64,000 bases of DNA from Alpinimonas psychrophila (GTDB taxonomy: Bacteria > Actinomycetota > Actinomycetes > Actinomycetales > Microbacteriaceae): positions 910,738 through 974,737 of the forward strand of contig NZ_JACGWU010000001.1 in NCBI RefSeq assembly GCF_014137865.1. The letters run 5' to 3'. The first letter of the stretch is position 1. The number at the start of each line of letters is the position of its first letter. Shown here in pieces: positions 54,782-63,099 of this stretch. Below the pieces are notes generated by a model. It made no database searches. It was not told the DNA's origin and saw only the letters and a program-made list of their open reading frames with translations. The position numbers and the translations under genes were made by a program.

Positions 54782-56388
54782 CCACCGAACCTTGGCCAGC
54801 GGCCGCCGCACCCCACCTCGCCGGCAAAGCCGATTTCTCGAAGCGCCGCCCCATCCGCATTGTTGACACCAGCGTGCGCGATGGCAACCAGAGCCTCTGG
54901 GCTGCCGCCGGAATCACCACTGGAATGGTCGAAGCAGTTGGGCCTTTGCTCGATCAGGTTGGCCTCGAAGCCCTCGACTTCACCAGCTCGACGAACCTCT
55001 CGATGGGCGTCAAGTTTCACAACGAGAACCCGTGGGAGCGCATCTCGCGCACCCGTGCCGCCATGCCGAACACGCACCTGGCCGCCATCACGACCGGAAT
55101 GCGTTTCATGTCGTGGGAGAAGGCCTCCGAAACCGTGTTTCGCATGTCCCTGCGCCTCATGGCCAAGCACGGTCTGAGCCGTCTGCAAATTGCGGAACCC
55201 ATGAACGACGTGGACATCACGTTGCGGGTGGCGCAGTGGGCCAAGGAAGAGGGCATCGAGCAGGTCGTCGCGGCCGTCGTCTTCACCGAGAGCCCCGTGC
55301 ACACCGATGATCGCTACCGCAGCAACACGCTCGCCTACGCGAACTCCCCCTTCATCGACAGCATTTACCTCAAGGATCCCGGGGGGTTGCTGACCGCCGA
55401 ACGCGTGAGCCAACTCGTTCCCGTCATGCGCGTTGCCGCCGGAAAAAAGACCCTCGAGCTGCACAGTCACTGCACCACGGGCGCTGCACCGCACCTGTAC
55501 CTCGTCGGCGCCGAACTCGGTATCGACGTGTTGCACACCGGCCTCGGCCCCCTCTCCAACGGCACTGCCCAGCCCAGCTTCGAACACCTCGTGGCTAACC
55601 TCGATGCCCTCGGCATTCCCGTTGACGCCGATCGCGAGGCGGCCGCGGCTGCCGCGGAGATGTTGCAATCGTTCGCGGATGCGCAAGGTCTTAAGGCCGG
55701 CGCTCCCAGCGAATACGACCTCAGCTTTCACGTGCACCAGGTTCCCGGCGGCATGATGGGCACCATGAAACGCCAGCTCAGCGAGATTGGCATGCTGGAT
55801 GCCCTGCCTCAGGTCATCGAGGAAGCCGGCCGCGTGCGTGGCGAACTCGGCTACCCCATCATGGTCACCCCGTTCAGCCAGTTCGTCGGCAGTCAAGCTC
55901 TGATGAACGTGCTCGCGGAGCGCAGTGGCCAGGAACGATATAGCCGCATCCCCGACGAGGTGCTCAAGTTCGTCCTCGGCCAATTCGGCACTCCCGAGGG
56001 CTCCATTCTGCCTGAGGTGCTGCAGCGCGTCGCCGACATGCCTCGCTCCAAGGAGCTGTCGGTCCCCGTGGTCGAGAAGTCTCTCGAAGAGTTGCACACC
56101 GAATACGCGACCAAGTTTGGCCGCGCTCTGACCGAGGAGGAGCTGATGCTTCGCCTCGTGCTGCCGGCCGAACAACTCGATGGCATGCTCGCCTCCGGGC
56201 CCGCGCCCGCGTGGAAAGCCGGTTCGCGTGCATCCCGTGCCAACGCATCTGGAACCACCGCCCCTGTTACCAACGCGGCCACCTTTATCGCGGCCGCCAA
56301 CACCCTTCCCGACTGGAAATATCTCGCCGTCAACTTCGCCGGCCAGAGCATTACCCTTCAGCGCCCGACCACCGGAGAAACAAAATGA
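54778..56388 (+). CDS. Biotin-dependent carboxyltransferase, ketone/oxo-acid type (HMGL fold)
   Basis: 536 residues from ATG at 54778, overlapping the previous stop. The TIM barrel matches the carboxyltransferase of oxaloacetate decarboxylase alpha, transcarboxylase 5S and pyruvate carboxylase: VDTSVRDGNQSLWAAAG, SIYLKDPGGLL, metal site ELHSHCTTGAAPHLYL, HTGLGPLSNGTAQPS, and TPFSQFVGSQALMNVL. RDGNQSLWA differs from the usual RDAHQSL. No biotinyl domain follows, explained by the separate carrier gene. This CT type acts on ketone carbons next to a methyl (as in pyruvate), not on acyl-CoAs. The real acceptor is unknown; a ketone or its enol phosphate is my inference. Confidence 0.9.
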   Translation: MTTEPWPAAAAPHLAGKADFSKRRPIRIVDTSVRDGNQSLWAAAGITTGMVEAVGPLLDQVGLEALDFTSSTNLSMGVKFHNENPWERISRTRAAMPNTHLAAITTGMRFMSWEKASETVFRMSLRLMAKHGLSRLQIAEPMNDVDITLRVAQWAKEEGIEQVVAAVVFTESPVHTDDRYRSNTLAYANSPFIDSIYLKDPGGLLTAERVSQLVPVMRVAAGKKTLELHSHCTTGAAPHLYLVGAELGIDVLHTGLGPLSNGTAQPSFEHLVANLDALGIPVDADREAAAAAAEMLQSFADAQGLKAGAPSEYDLSFHVHQVPGGMMGTMKRQLSEIGMLDALPQVIEEAGRVRGELGYPIMVTPFSQFVGSQALMNVLAERSGQERYSRIPDEVLKFVLGQFGTPEGSILPEVLQRVADMPRSKELSVPVVEKSLEELHTEYATKFGRALTEEELMLRLVLPAEQLDGMLASGPAPAWKAGSRASRANASGTTAPVTNAATFIAAANTLPDWKYLAVNFAGQSITLQRPTTGETK

Positions 56389-57275
56389 CCAACCCAGAAA
56401 TCCTTGCCCGCCTCGCTCGCGTGCGCGGCATCATGTTTGATATTGACGGATGCCTTGTCATCTCGGATGGCCCCAGCGGCCAGGGCGGTTCCGTTCTCCC
56501 CGGCGCCAAAGAAGCCATCGACCAGGCTCGTGCCACCGGTCGCACGGTGTGTGTCTTCACCAACGGCAGCGCTCAGAAGCCCGAAGACATCGCGCAACTC
56601 CTGCGCGACTTCGGTCTTGACGTGCGGGACGAAGAAGTACTCACCCCGGCCGTTGTGGCCGCCGAGGTCATGAAGGAACGCTTCGGCAACAAGCCCCTCC
56701 TCGTCTTTGGGGGCGAGGGCGTTCTGCACGACTTCCACAAACGTGGGCTCAACGTTGTCGATCTGGAATCAGCTTTTGCGGGCACTCCGACCAATGCGGC
56801 AGCCGTTGTCATCGGCTGGGATATTGACTTTGGGCGGGCAAAACTGCAGATTGCCGCCGAAGCGATTGTGGGCGGTGCCGAACTCTTCTGCACCTCCGAC
56901 GCCCCCATGTTTGCCTCGCACGAGCGCCTGAACGTCGGCGTTTCTGGCTTCATCGTGACAGGCCTGGCGCACGTCACGGGCGTGCCCTACAGCATTTTGG
57001 GCAAGCCGTCGACTGAGGCAATGGATGTCGTGAGCCGGGTTCTTGGAGCCAGCCCCCAAGAGATCCTTGTCATCGGGGACGACATCAACTTGGAGTCCGC
57101 CATGGCACGCCGCGCTGGTGCCCTCGCTGGGTTAGTCCTCACGGGAACCAGCACGCTGGCCAGGTTGGCCGAAGCCCCCGCCGATGTTGCTCCCGAAATC
57201 GTGATCAACAGCATGAGCGAACTCGTCGACATGTTTACCGAGGCCGACAAAGCGCACGCTCTCACGTCGCACTAG
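56385..57275 (+). CDS. HAD-superfamily phosphatase (NagD-like)
   Basis: 296 residues from ATG at 56385 (overlap ATGA). Motif I is MFDIDGCLVISDGPS with nucleophile Asp and the second Asp; motif II VFTNGSAQK; motif III/IV around GKPSTEAMDVVSRVLG and VIGDDINLESAMA. The large cap between motifs II and III is of the HAD-IIA (NagD) type, used on small phosphate esters. In this operon it might hydrolyse a phospho-intermediate or a side product made by the PEP-synthase-like pair. Confidence 0.87.
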   Translation: MTNPEILARLARVRGIMFDIDGCLVISDGPSGQGGSVLPGAKEAIDQARATGRTVCVFTNGSAQKPEDIAQLLRDFGLDVRDEEVLTPAVVAAEVMKERFGNKPLLVFGGEGVLHDFHKRGLNVVDLESAFAGTPTNAAAVVIGWDIDFGRAKLQIAAEAIVGGAELFCTSDAPMFASHERLNVGVSGFIVTGLAHVTGVPYSILGKPSTEAMDVVSRVLGASPQEILVIGDDINLESAMARRAGALAGLVLTGTSTLARLAEAPADVAPEIVINSMSELVDMFTEADKAHALTSH

Positions 57276-57352
57276 GAAAATCCGCTAGCGACAGCGCGCC
57301 AACAGCATCCCGATCACTGAGAACACCCGAACATTCCAATGGAGGAATAGTC

Positions 57353-58105
57353 ATGACGGCATTTGATGGACACGTTGCCCTGATCACCGGCGCGGGGCAG
57401 GGACTCGGTGCGGCTATCGCCCTCGAACTTGGTTCGCTCGGGGCGGCCGTCGCTGTGACCGACGTGAACCTCGCCAATGCCGACGCAATCGCCACCCAGA
57501 TTACGACGGCCGGCGGGCAAGCGATTGCTCTGCCCCTCAACACGACGTCACCGGCCGAGCAGGAGGCGGCCGTTGCCGCGACCGTCAAGGCCTTCGGCAA
57601 GCTGACGCTGGCGGTCAACAACGCCGGAATTGGAACCCCCAGTGCTCTCGTCGGGGACCTCGATCTTGAGGCGTGGAACCACATGATCAATGTGAACCTC
57701 AACGGTGTTGCCTATGGCCTTCGGTACCAGATCCCCGCCATGTTGGCTTCCGGCGGCGGAGCCATCGTAAATATGTCTTCCGTCCTCGGCTCCATCGGCG
57801 TGGTCGGCGTTCCCGCCGCCTACACCGCCGCCAAACACGGCGTAGTGGGCCTCACCAAAAATGCCGCTCTCGAATATGCCGATCAGGGCATACGTATCAA
57901 CAGTGTCGGCCCCGCTTTCATCAAGACGCCCCTGCTGGCCAATCTCCCCGACGAAGCCCTGCCCGCACTCGCGGCATCTCACCCTATGGGGCGCCTCGGC
58001 GAACCAGAGGAAGTATCGGCACTCGTGTGCTTCTTGCTTTCAGACCGCGCATCCTTCATCACCGGGGGGTACTACCTCATTGACGGCGGTTACACCGCTC
58101 GCTAG
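57353..58105 (+). CDS. Short-chain dehydrogenase/reductase at the end of the carboxylase locus
   Basis: 250 residues with GGAGG 6 bases before the ATG. ITGAGQGLGAAIALELG binds the nucleotide, followed by NNAGIG, the catalytic Ser in NMSSVLGSIG, and YTAAKHG with Tyr and Lys. An Asp after strand two (VTDVNLANADA) predicts NAD(H). It lies 77 bases after the phosphatase, less tightly linked than the other genes. Possible jobs include secondary alcohol to ketone oxidation (for example isopropanol to acetone, feeding the pathway) or reduction of the beta-keto acid. A strong terminator follows at 58285. Confidence 0.85.
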   Translation: MTAFDGHVALITGAGQGLGAAIALELGSLGAAVAVTDVNLANADAIATQITTAGGQAIALPLNTTSPAEQEAAVAATVKAFGKLTLAVNNAGIGTPSALVGDLDLEAWNHMINVNLNGVAYGLRYQIPAMLASGGGAIVNMSSVLGSIGVVGVPAAYTAAKHGVVGLTKNAALEYADQGIRINSVGPAFIKTPLLANLPDEALPALAASHPMGRLGEPEEVSALVCFLLSDRASFITGGYYLIDGGYTAR

Positions 58106-58130
58106 CCCCGCTTTTGCCGAGGCCTCCCTT

Positions 58131-58274
58131 TCGCCGAGACCGCACCAAATCCGACCTCACGAACGCCACCTGCGTCGAGACCCCATGTTGTCCGACTTTT
58201 TTCGCGACATCCCGGATTTGGTGGAGTCTCGACGGGACGCCACCGACGCTCGGTCAGATTTCGCGGTGTATCGG
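58131..58274. repeat. Imperfect long inverted repeat, about 144 bp
   Basis: The left arm starts GCCGAGACCGCACCAAATC; the reverse complement of the right arm starts GCCGATACACCGCGAAATC, with 17 of the first 23 bases equal and similarity continuing through a shared GTCGAGAC. An additional perfect 11-bp inverted pair CACCAAATCCG (58143-58153) / CGGATTTGGTG (58213-58223) occurs within. It fills the gap between the SDR stop and the terminator. It looks like two copies of a dispersed intergenic repeat in opposite orientation. Confidence 0.55.
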
Positions 58275-58284
58275 CAAAAACAGT

Positions 58285-58330
58285 AAAGGCACCATCGTTT
58301 CCCGAGAGGGACGACGGTGCCTTTGCTTTT
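58285..58330. terminator. Strong bidirectional terminator hairpin
   Basis: AAAGGCACCATCGT (58285-58298) pairs with ACGACGGTGCCTTT (58311-58324), 14 bp with one G-T pair and a 12-base loop, followed by GCTTTT. Read on the minus strand it is followed by a T-run from AAAAA (58276-58280). It ends both the carboxylase/SDR unit and the small minus-strand gene at 58343. Confidence 0.85.
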
Positions 58331-58342
58331 AGAAAGTAGTTG

Positions 58343-58510
58343 TTAGAGGCGACGCATCATGTGGAACGGGATGGCGAGCGCCAGGCAGAACACCAGGATG
58401 CCGGAGAAGAAGATCACTCCGCCGAACTCGGGGAACTCAAAAGCCGCTGCCAAGAGGCCCTGGCTGGCACCGAGCAGTCCCAGTGCGATGAGGAAGATAA
58501 TGACTCTCAC
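58343..58510 (-). CDS. Small two-helix membrane protein
   Basis: 55 residues from GTG (complement 58508-58510), preceded by a perfect AAGGAG with 6-base spacing. An ATG ten codons upstream is possible but has no such site. Two hydrophobic helices (VIIFLIALGLLGASQGLLAAAF and GVIFFSGILVFCLALAIPF) are joined by a short acidic loop; the end is MMRRL. No family recognised. The terminator follows its stop. Confidence 0.6.
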   Translation of the reverse strand: MRVIIFLIALGLLGASQGLLAAAFEFPEFGGVIFFSGILVFCLALAIPFHMMRRL

Positions 58511-58570
58511 AATGTTCTCCTTGAATTCTTTTGTGGCCATCCGCTCAAGCGGTGAATCACTGGTTTTAGT

Positions 58571-60073
58571 TTAGAGGGCGGCGGCGCGTTCCAACACGAG
58601 TTCACGCACACGAGCCGCATCAGCTTTGCCCTGCATTGCCTTCATAACTGCACCAATGACGGCACCGGCTGCCTGTAGCTTGCCCTCGCGAATCTTCTCG
58701 AGAACGTCGGGCTGGGACTTCAGGGCCTCGTCGATTGCGGCGATGAGAGCACCGTCGTCGCTGACAACAGCAAGACCACGGGCATCGACAACCTCGCGCG
58801 GCGAACCCTCGCCGGCAATGACACCCTCGAGTACCTGGCGAGCCAGACGGTCGGTCAGCGTGCCATCGTCGATCAGCAGTTGAAGTTCGGCAACCTGTGC
58901 CGGTGTGACGAGCGAGGTGGGCTCGGCATCGGCGATATTGGCCAGACGAGCAATCTCGCCCGTCCACCACTTGCGCGCGGTCTGCGGCGAGGCGCCTTGA
59001 GCGACCGTCTCGGTGATTTCATTCAGGAGGCCGGAGTTCACGACATCCTGGAATTCAAGGTCACTAAAGTTCCAGTCAGCTTTCAAGCGACGACGACGCT
59101 CGGCAGGCTTCTCGGGAAGCGCGGCACGCAGTTCCTCGATGAGCTCGGGGGCAGGAACAACAGGGAGAAGGTCGGGCTCAGGGAAGTACCGGTAGTCATC
59201 GGCGTCAGACTTGGGGCGACCGGCACTGGTAGCTCCGGTATCTTCATGCCAATGGCGCGTCTCCTGCGTGATGGTGCCGCCGCCGGCCAAAATTGCCGCC
59301 TGACGTTGGATCTCGTAGCGAACCGCACGCTCGACCGAACGCAGCGAGTTGACGTTCTTGGTCTCGGTACGCGTGCCGAGCGTGCCGCTGCCACGGGGGC
59401 TGAGTGACACGTTGGCGTCGCAACGCAGGTTTCCGCGCTCCATCTTCGCGTCAGAGATGCCGAGGGCCACCACCATGTCGCGAATGGTGGAGACGTAGGC
59501 CTTGGCCAGCTCAGGAGCATCCGCTTCGGCACCGTAAATAATTCTGGTGACAATTTCGACGAGAGGAACTCCCGCACGGTTGAAGTCGACGAGCGAATAC
59601 TCGGCACCCTGGATCCGGCCGGCCGAACCGCCCACGTGGGTGAGCTTGCCGGCGTCTTCCTCCATGTGAGCACGCTCGATATCAATCTGGAAGAGGCGGC
59701 CATCCGCCAGTTCCACCTCGACGTTGCCGTTGATAGCAATGGGCTGATCGAATTGCGAGATCTGGTAGTTCTTGGCGAGGTCAGGGTAGAAGTAGTTCTT
59801 GCGAGCGAAGGTTGACGACGGCGCGATGTCACAGCCGAGCGCGAGACCCAAACTGATCGAGTAGCGCACGGCTTGCTCGTTCACCACGGGAAGCGCGCCC
59901 GGGAGCCCGAGACAGGTGGGCGTGATGTTGGTGTTGGGCTCGCTACCAAAGTTGTTGGGGGCGGCCGAGAACATCTTGGTCTTGGTGGAGAGTTCGACGT
60001 GAACTTCAAAGCCGAGGACCGGTTCGAACAGCTCGAGAGCCTTATCGAAGTCCATGAGTTTTGCCTTCGCCAT
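58571..60073 (-). CDS. gatB: Asp/Glu-tRNA amidotransferase subunit B
   Basis: 500 residues from ATG 60071-60073, which shares a base with the gatA stop. [39 protein letters not shown], the Zn/kinase-domain segment QFDQPI, and [11 protein letters not shown] are GatB-specific. The C-terminal YqeY-like domain ([35 protein letters not shown]) binds the tRNA tail. With GatA and GatC it converts Glu-tRNA-Gln, and where needed Asp-tRNA-Asn. An open frame extends 78 codons further upstream, but inside gatA and without similarity. Confidence 0.97.
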   Translation of the reverse strand: MAKAKLMDFDKALELFEPVLGFEVHVELSTKTKMFSAAPNNFGSEPNTNITPTCLGLPGALPVVNEQAVRYSISLGLALGCDIAPSSTFARKNYFYPDLAKNYQISQFDQPIAINGNVEVELADGRLFQIDIERAHMEEDAGKLTHVGGSAGRIQGAEYSLVDFNRAGVPLVEIVTRIIYGAEADAPELAKAYVSTIRDMVVALGISDAKMERGNLRCDANVSLSPRGSGTLGTRTETKNVNSLRSVERAVRYEIQRQAAILAGGGTITQETRHWHEDTGATSAGRPKSDADDYRYFPEPDLLPVVPAPELIEELRAALPEKPAERRRRLKADWNFSDLEFQDVVNSGLLNEITETVAQGASPQTARKWWTGEIARLANIADAEPTSLVTPAQVAELQLLIDDGTLTDRLARQVLEGVIAGEGSPREVVDARGLAVVSDDGALIAAIDEALKSQPDVLEKIREGKLQAAGAVIGAVMKAMQGKADAARVRELVLERAAAL

Positions 60074-61581
60074 TAGCGGGCACCTTCCATCAAAACGGGA
60101 GCTTGGCTGAGGAGAGTGTGGCCCCACTTTTCTTCCAAGAGAGACTCGAGGGCGCCACCCACGTTGTAGAGGCGGTGATCCGCGCGAGCGGGAGCCAAGA
60201 ACTGAATACCCACGGGCAGACCGTCCTCTTGGGCCAAACCAACGGGCAATGACATCCCCGGGATGCCGGCAAGGTTGGCGGGAATGGTCGCGATGTCGCC
60301 GCGCCACATGGCCATGGGATCATCCAGTTTCTCGCCGAGTTTCCACGCCGTGGTGGGGGCCGTGGGTGAGGCAAGCACATCCACATTGGCAAACGCGACG
60401 TCAAAGTCGCGCTGCACGAGCGTTCGCACTTTCTGGGCACTGCCGTAGTACGCGTCGTAGTAACCGGCCGATAGTGCGTAGGTTCCCAAAATGATGCGGC
60501 GCTTGACCTCGGCGCCAAAGCCAGCCTCACGGGTCGCGGCCATGACCTGTTCGACCGTGCCACCACCCACGGGGTTGACGCGCATACCGAAGCGAACCGA
60601 GTCGTACTTGGCCAGGTTGCTGGATGCCTCAGCCGGCAAAATCAGATAGTACGCGGCAACGGCATACTGCAGGCTGGGCAAGCTGACTTCGACAACCTCG
60701 GCACCGTTTGCTTCGAGAAGAGCAAGCGCCTCGTGAAAACGAGCGAGGACGCCGGGCTGGAAGCCCTCGCCATCGAGTTCGGAGACGACCCCGATACGAA
60801 GGCCCTTCACGTTGGCGTTGCGCACGGCCTCGGCCATGGAGGGCCACTCATCGCGCAGCGAAGTGGAGTCGTGGCGGTCGTGACCGCCGATGATGTCGTG
60901 CAGCAGCGCCGAGTCGAGAACCGTGCGGGACACGGGTCCTATCTGGTCGAGGCTGGAGGCAAGCGCGATCGCGCCATAGCGGCTGACACCACCGTAGGTG
61001 GGCTTCACACCGACGGTTCCCGTGACGTGAGCGGGCTGACGAATCGAGCCGCCGGTGTCGGAGCCCAGCGCAAAGGGGGCCTCGAAGGCAGCAACAGCTG
61101 CAGCCGAACCACCACCGGAACCACCAGGGATACGGTCAAGATCCCACGGGTTATGCGTGGGGCCATAAGCCGAGTGCTCGGTGGAGGACCCCATCGCGAA
61201 CTCGTCCATATTGGTCTTGCCGAGGGGCACAAGGCCAGCCTCGCGAATCTTGGTCACGACGGTGGCGTCGTAGGGCGACATCCACCCCTGAAGAATGAGC
61301 GAGCCGCTCGTGGAAGGCATGTCGGTGGTGACCAGCACATCTTTGATGGCAAGAGGAACACCATCGAGAGCATTCAGGATGTCGCCCGCCTTGCGACGCG
61401 CATCCGACGCCTTGGCGGCAGCCAGTGACACCTCGGGGTTGACGTGCAAGAAGGCATGAACGGCGCCATCGACGGCCGCGATGCGGTCAAGGTGGGCCTG
61501 CGTTACTTCAACGCTCGAGGTTGCTCCGGAGGCCAGAGCTGTTGCGAGCTCAGCTGCGGTGTGGCGAATCAGATCCGTCAT
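60073..61581 (-). CDS. gatA: Asp/Glu-tRNA amidotransferase subunit A
   Basis: 502 residues, amidase-signature family. The Lys-Ser-Ser triad is visible: Lys in [11 protein letters not shown], Ser in the [13 protein letters not shown] loop, and Ser in [12 protein letters not shown]. It hydrolyses glutamine and channels ammonia to GatB. Its start overlaps the gatC stop by one base, and its stop overlaps the gatB start (TAATG). Confidence 0.97.
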   Translation of the reverse strand: MTDLIRHTAAELATALASGATSSVEVTQAHLDRIAAVDGAVHAFLHVNPEVSLAAAKASDARRKAGDILNALDGVPLAIKDVLVTTDMPSTSGSLILQGWMSPYDATVVTKIREAGLVPLGKTNMDEFAMGSSTEHSAYGPTHNPWDLDRIPGGSGGGSAAAVAAFEAPFALGSDTGGSIRQPAHVTGTVGVKPTYGGVSRYGAIALASSLDQIGPVSRTVLDSALLHDIIGGHDRHDSTSLRDEWPSMAEAVRNANVKGLRIGVVSELDGEGFQPGVLARFHEALALLEANGAEVVEVSLPSLQYAVAAYYLILPAEASSNLAKYDSVRFGMRVNPVGGGTVEQVMAATREAGFGAEVKRRIILGTYALSAGYYDAYYGSAQKVRTLVQRDFDVAFANVDVLASPTAPTTAWKLGEKLDDPMAMWRGDIATIPANLAGIPGMSLPVGLAQEDGLPVGIQFLAPARADHRLYNVGGALESLLEEKWGHTLLSQAPVLMEGAR

Positions 61582-61880
61582 TATTGTTCTTCTCCCAGGA
61601 TTGCGGAGACCTTGAAACGGCTGCCGTCATGTTCGGGGGCCTGCGTCAAAACCTGTGCGGTGTCGAGAACGTCGGCGACGACATCTTCGCGGTAGACGTT
61701 GACCAAAGGAATGGGGTGGCTCGTGATCGGCACATCGGCTGTGGCGACAGACGAGACGGAAGCAACGGCTTCGACAATCTGCCCGAGTTCCAGAGTCAGA
61801 CTCGCGATTTCGGCTTCGGAAAGGTCAATTCGCGCGAGGCCGGCCAGATGGCGAACCTGTTCGGCGGTGATGTCAGACAT
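61581..61880 (-). CDS. gatC: Asp/Glu-tRNA amidotransferase subunit C
   Basis: 99 residues from ATG 61878-61880. [36 protein letters not shown] is the GatC N-terminal helix pair, with [19 protein letters not shown] at the end. It stabilises the GatA-GatB complex. TAAACT (complement 61888-61893) lies 7 bases upstream, so the operon gatC-gatA-gatB may begin with a leaderless mRNA. A longer frame starts 24 codons earlier without similarity. Confidence 0.96.
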   Translation of the reverse strand: MSDITAEQVRHLAGLARIDLSEAEIASLTLELGQIVEAVASVSSVATADVPITSHPIPLVNVYREDVVADVLDTAQVLTQAPEHDGSRFKVSAILGEEQ

Positions 61881-61948
61881 GATCTCAAGTTTATCGCGGT
61901 GTGGGTTGGTGGGTTCACCGGGTGTACGCAGCGGATGGGAGGTAGCGA

Positions 61949-62145
61949 TCATTCTCGTTTGTCACCAAGTGGGCGTAAATGGTGACCGCACTCGACGCAA
62001 CCAACATCGAGTTTCCCCGGATGGCTGTCCAACTCGCCGCAGGGCGAACCATCCGTGACGGGTCGACGAAGGAATAACCAGTGAGGCCGCCATCCAGGAC
62101 CAGTGGATGCGAGCACTGCTCGGGAGGGAGTTCTACTTTGCCGAT
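61949..62145 (-). pseudogene. Possible frameshifted small zinc-ribbon gene
   Basis: Minus strand. One frame, from about 62145, reads GKVELPPEQCSHPLVLDGG and LTGYSF. Another frame then reads RRPVTDGSPCGELDSHPGK, LDVGCVECGHHLRPLGDKRE and stops at 61949-61951. Joined by a one-base shift near 62067-62078 they make a short protein of about 65 residues with a CVEC pair and two other Cys. No ATG, GTG or TTG is in place at the beginning (the codon there is ATC). A decayed gene or a sequencing error are both possible. The remaining bases of the 252-base gap hold only the gatC -10 box. Confidence 0.35.
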
Positions 62146-62756
62146 GCGTCCTTGCGTGCCAGCTCTGCTGTCTTGAGCAACCAGGCGGAGCGACGTTCCA
62201 AGGTGCTGAAACGAACGCGGTCAAACCGAGTGATGCCCTTGGTCTTGACTCCTACAAACCAAAGGATGGGGAACTTGAGCGAAGCGGCGCTGGCACCGCG
62301 GTACCAGATTTTGTCGAAGAAAGCTGGCGCATCCATCGTGATGAATACCCGCGCTGTTCGGCCAGTCAGGAACTTATTCCAGGCCGTACCCTTCTTATTG
62401 GCAAAAACGAAGCCAGCCAAGAAAACGCGATCAAAAAAGCCCTTGAGTACAGCGGGGTAGGTTCCCCACCAGACGGGGTAGGCAAAAACGAAATGTTCGG
62501 CCCAATCAATAGTTTCGGCCATGTCGTGAATTTCCGGACCGAGACGCACTGTGTCCTCCAGCCCGGCGACTTTGAGGTCACGTCGGTCGTGGGTCACAGA
62601 TTCAAATGCAATGGCGGCAAGATCAAGGATGCGAACCTCAGCCCCATGGGCACGAGCGGAAGCGACATAGGCGTCAGTTATTGCGTGACTGAAACTCCCG
62701 GGAATCGGATGCCCGATGATGACGGCAATCCGCTTCATGGGTTGACTTGAGATCAT
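62133..62756 (-). CDS. Flavodoxin-fold NAD(P)H oxidoreductase
   Basis: 207 residues from ATG 62754-62756, where TAGTCT lies 6 bases upstream; a second ATG six codons in (MKRIAVIIGHP) has no better signal. KRIAVIIGHPIPGSFSHAI is the FMN phosphate loop. AEHFVFAYPVWWGTYPAVLKGFFDRVFLAGFVF is the signature of the NQO1/KefF/MdaB quinone reductase family. Probably reduces quinones or electrophiles with NAD(P)H. It is divergent from the antitoxin gene, with promoters packed into the 67-base gap. Confidence 0.87.
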   Translation of the reverse strand: MISSQPMKRIAVIIGHPIPGSFSHAITDAYVASARAHGAEVRILDLAAIAFESVTHDRRDLKVAGLEDTVRLGPEIHDMAETIDWAEHFVFAYPVWWGTYPAVLKGFFDRVFLAGFVFANKKGTAWNKFLTGRTARVFITMDAPAFFDKIWYRGASAASLKFPILWFVGVKTKGITRFDRVRFSTLERRSAWLLKTAELARKDASAK

Positions 62757-62769
62757 GCAATTAGACTAC

Positions 62770-62817
62770 TTGTACTTCTAAGGCACTCTTGTACAAAGCT
62801 TGCTGTAAACGTACAAT
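62770..62817 (+). promoter_or_regulatory. Toxin-antitoxin promoter with TTGTAC/GTACAA operator repeats
   Basis: TTGTAC occurs at 62770-62775 and in the palindrome TTGTACAA at 62789-62796, and GTACAA at 62811-62816, about two helical turns apart. The middle copy is the -35 (TTGTAC, 62789-62794), then 17 bases, then -10 TACAAT (62812-62817). The ATG comes 6 bases later, so the mRNA is likely leaderless. Antitoxin binding would block the polymerase. Confidence 0.6.
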
Positions 62818-62823
62818 TTATAC

Positions 62824-63099
62824 ATGTCGATCACAGCCCCCGTCACCGTCTCAGATGCACGCGACCAGCTCGCGGCAATCATCGACCGCGTTCGCGCCGA
62901 GCACGAACCCGTATACCTGTCTCGGCGGGGCCAGCGGGTTGCCGCCGTCATCGATGCCGACGATTTGGAGCGTCTGATCGAATTGGCCGAAGACATGGCT
63001 GACATACGTGCCGCTGAAGAATCTCGGGAAGAAATGCGGCGCACACAAAATGAACCGACGCCTTGGGAGACGGTGAAGGCAGACCTCGGCCTCGCATGA
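62824..63099 (+). CDS. Phd/YefM-family antitoxin
   Basis: 91 residues. The N-terminal DNA-binding fold VTVSDARDQLAAIIDRVRAEHEPVYLSRRGQRVAAVIDADDLERL is diagnostic; the charged C-terminal helix (EDMADIRAAEESREEM) should cover the toxin. There is no Shine-Dalgarno; the promoter -10 lies just before the start. The stop overlaps the toxin start (ATGA). Confidence 0.93.
   Translation: MSITAPVTVSDARDQLAAIIDRVRAEHEPVYLSRRGQRVAAVIDADDLERLIELAEDMADIRAAEESREEMRRTQNEPTPWETVKADLGLA

Noticed and set aside
54778..56388. Sodium-pumping oxaloacetate decarboxylase alpha subunit
   Set aside because: No membrane beta or gamma subunits lie nearby, and a biotin carboxylase that consumes ATP is encoded in the same operon, which a decarboxylase pump does not need.
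46855..58105. Known acetone carboxylase (AcxABC) or acetophenone carboxylase locus
   Set aside because: Those enzymes have large hydantoinase-like subunits and no biotin. None of these occurs here; the genes are PEP-synthase-like and biotin-dependent.
49853..58105. Anaerobic phenol degradation through phenylphosphate carboxylase
   Set aside because: The phosphorylating pair resembles phenylphosphate synthase, but no UbiD-like carboxylase subunits or aromatic-ring genes are present, and the carboxylation part is biotin-based.
60074..60307. N-terminal extension of gatB by 78 codons
   Set aside because: It lies within gatA in another frame and has no similarity; the TAATG overlap gives the natural start.
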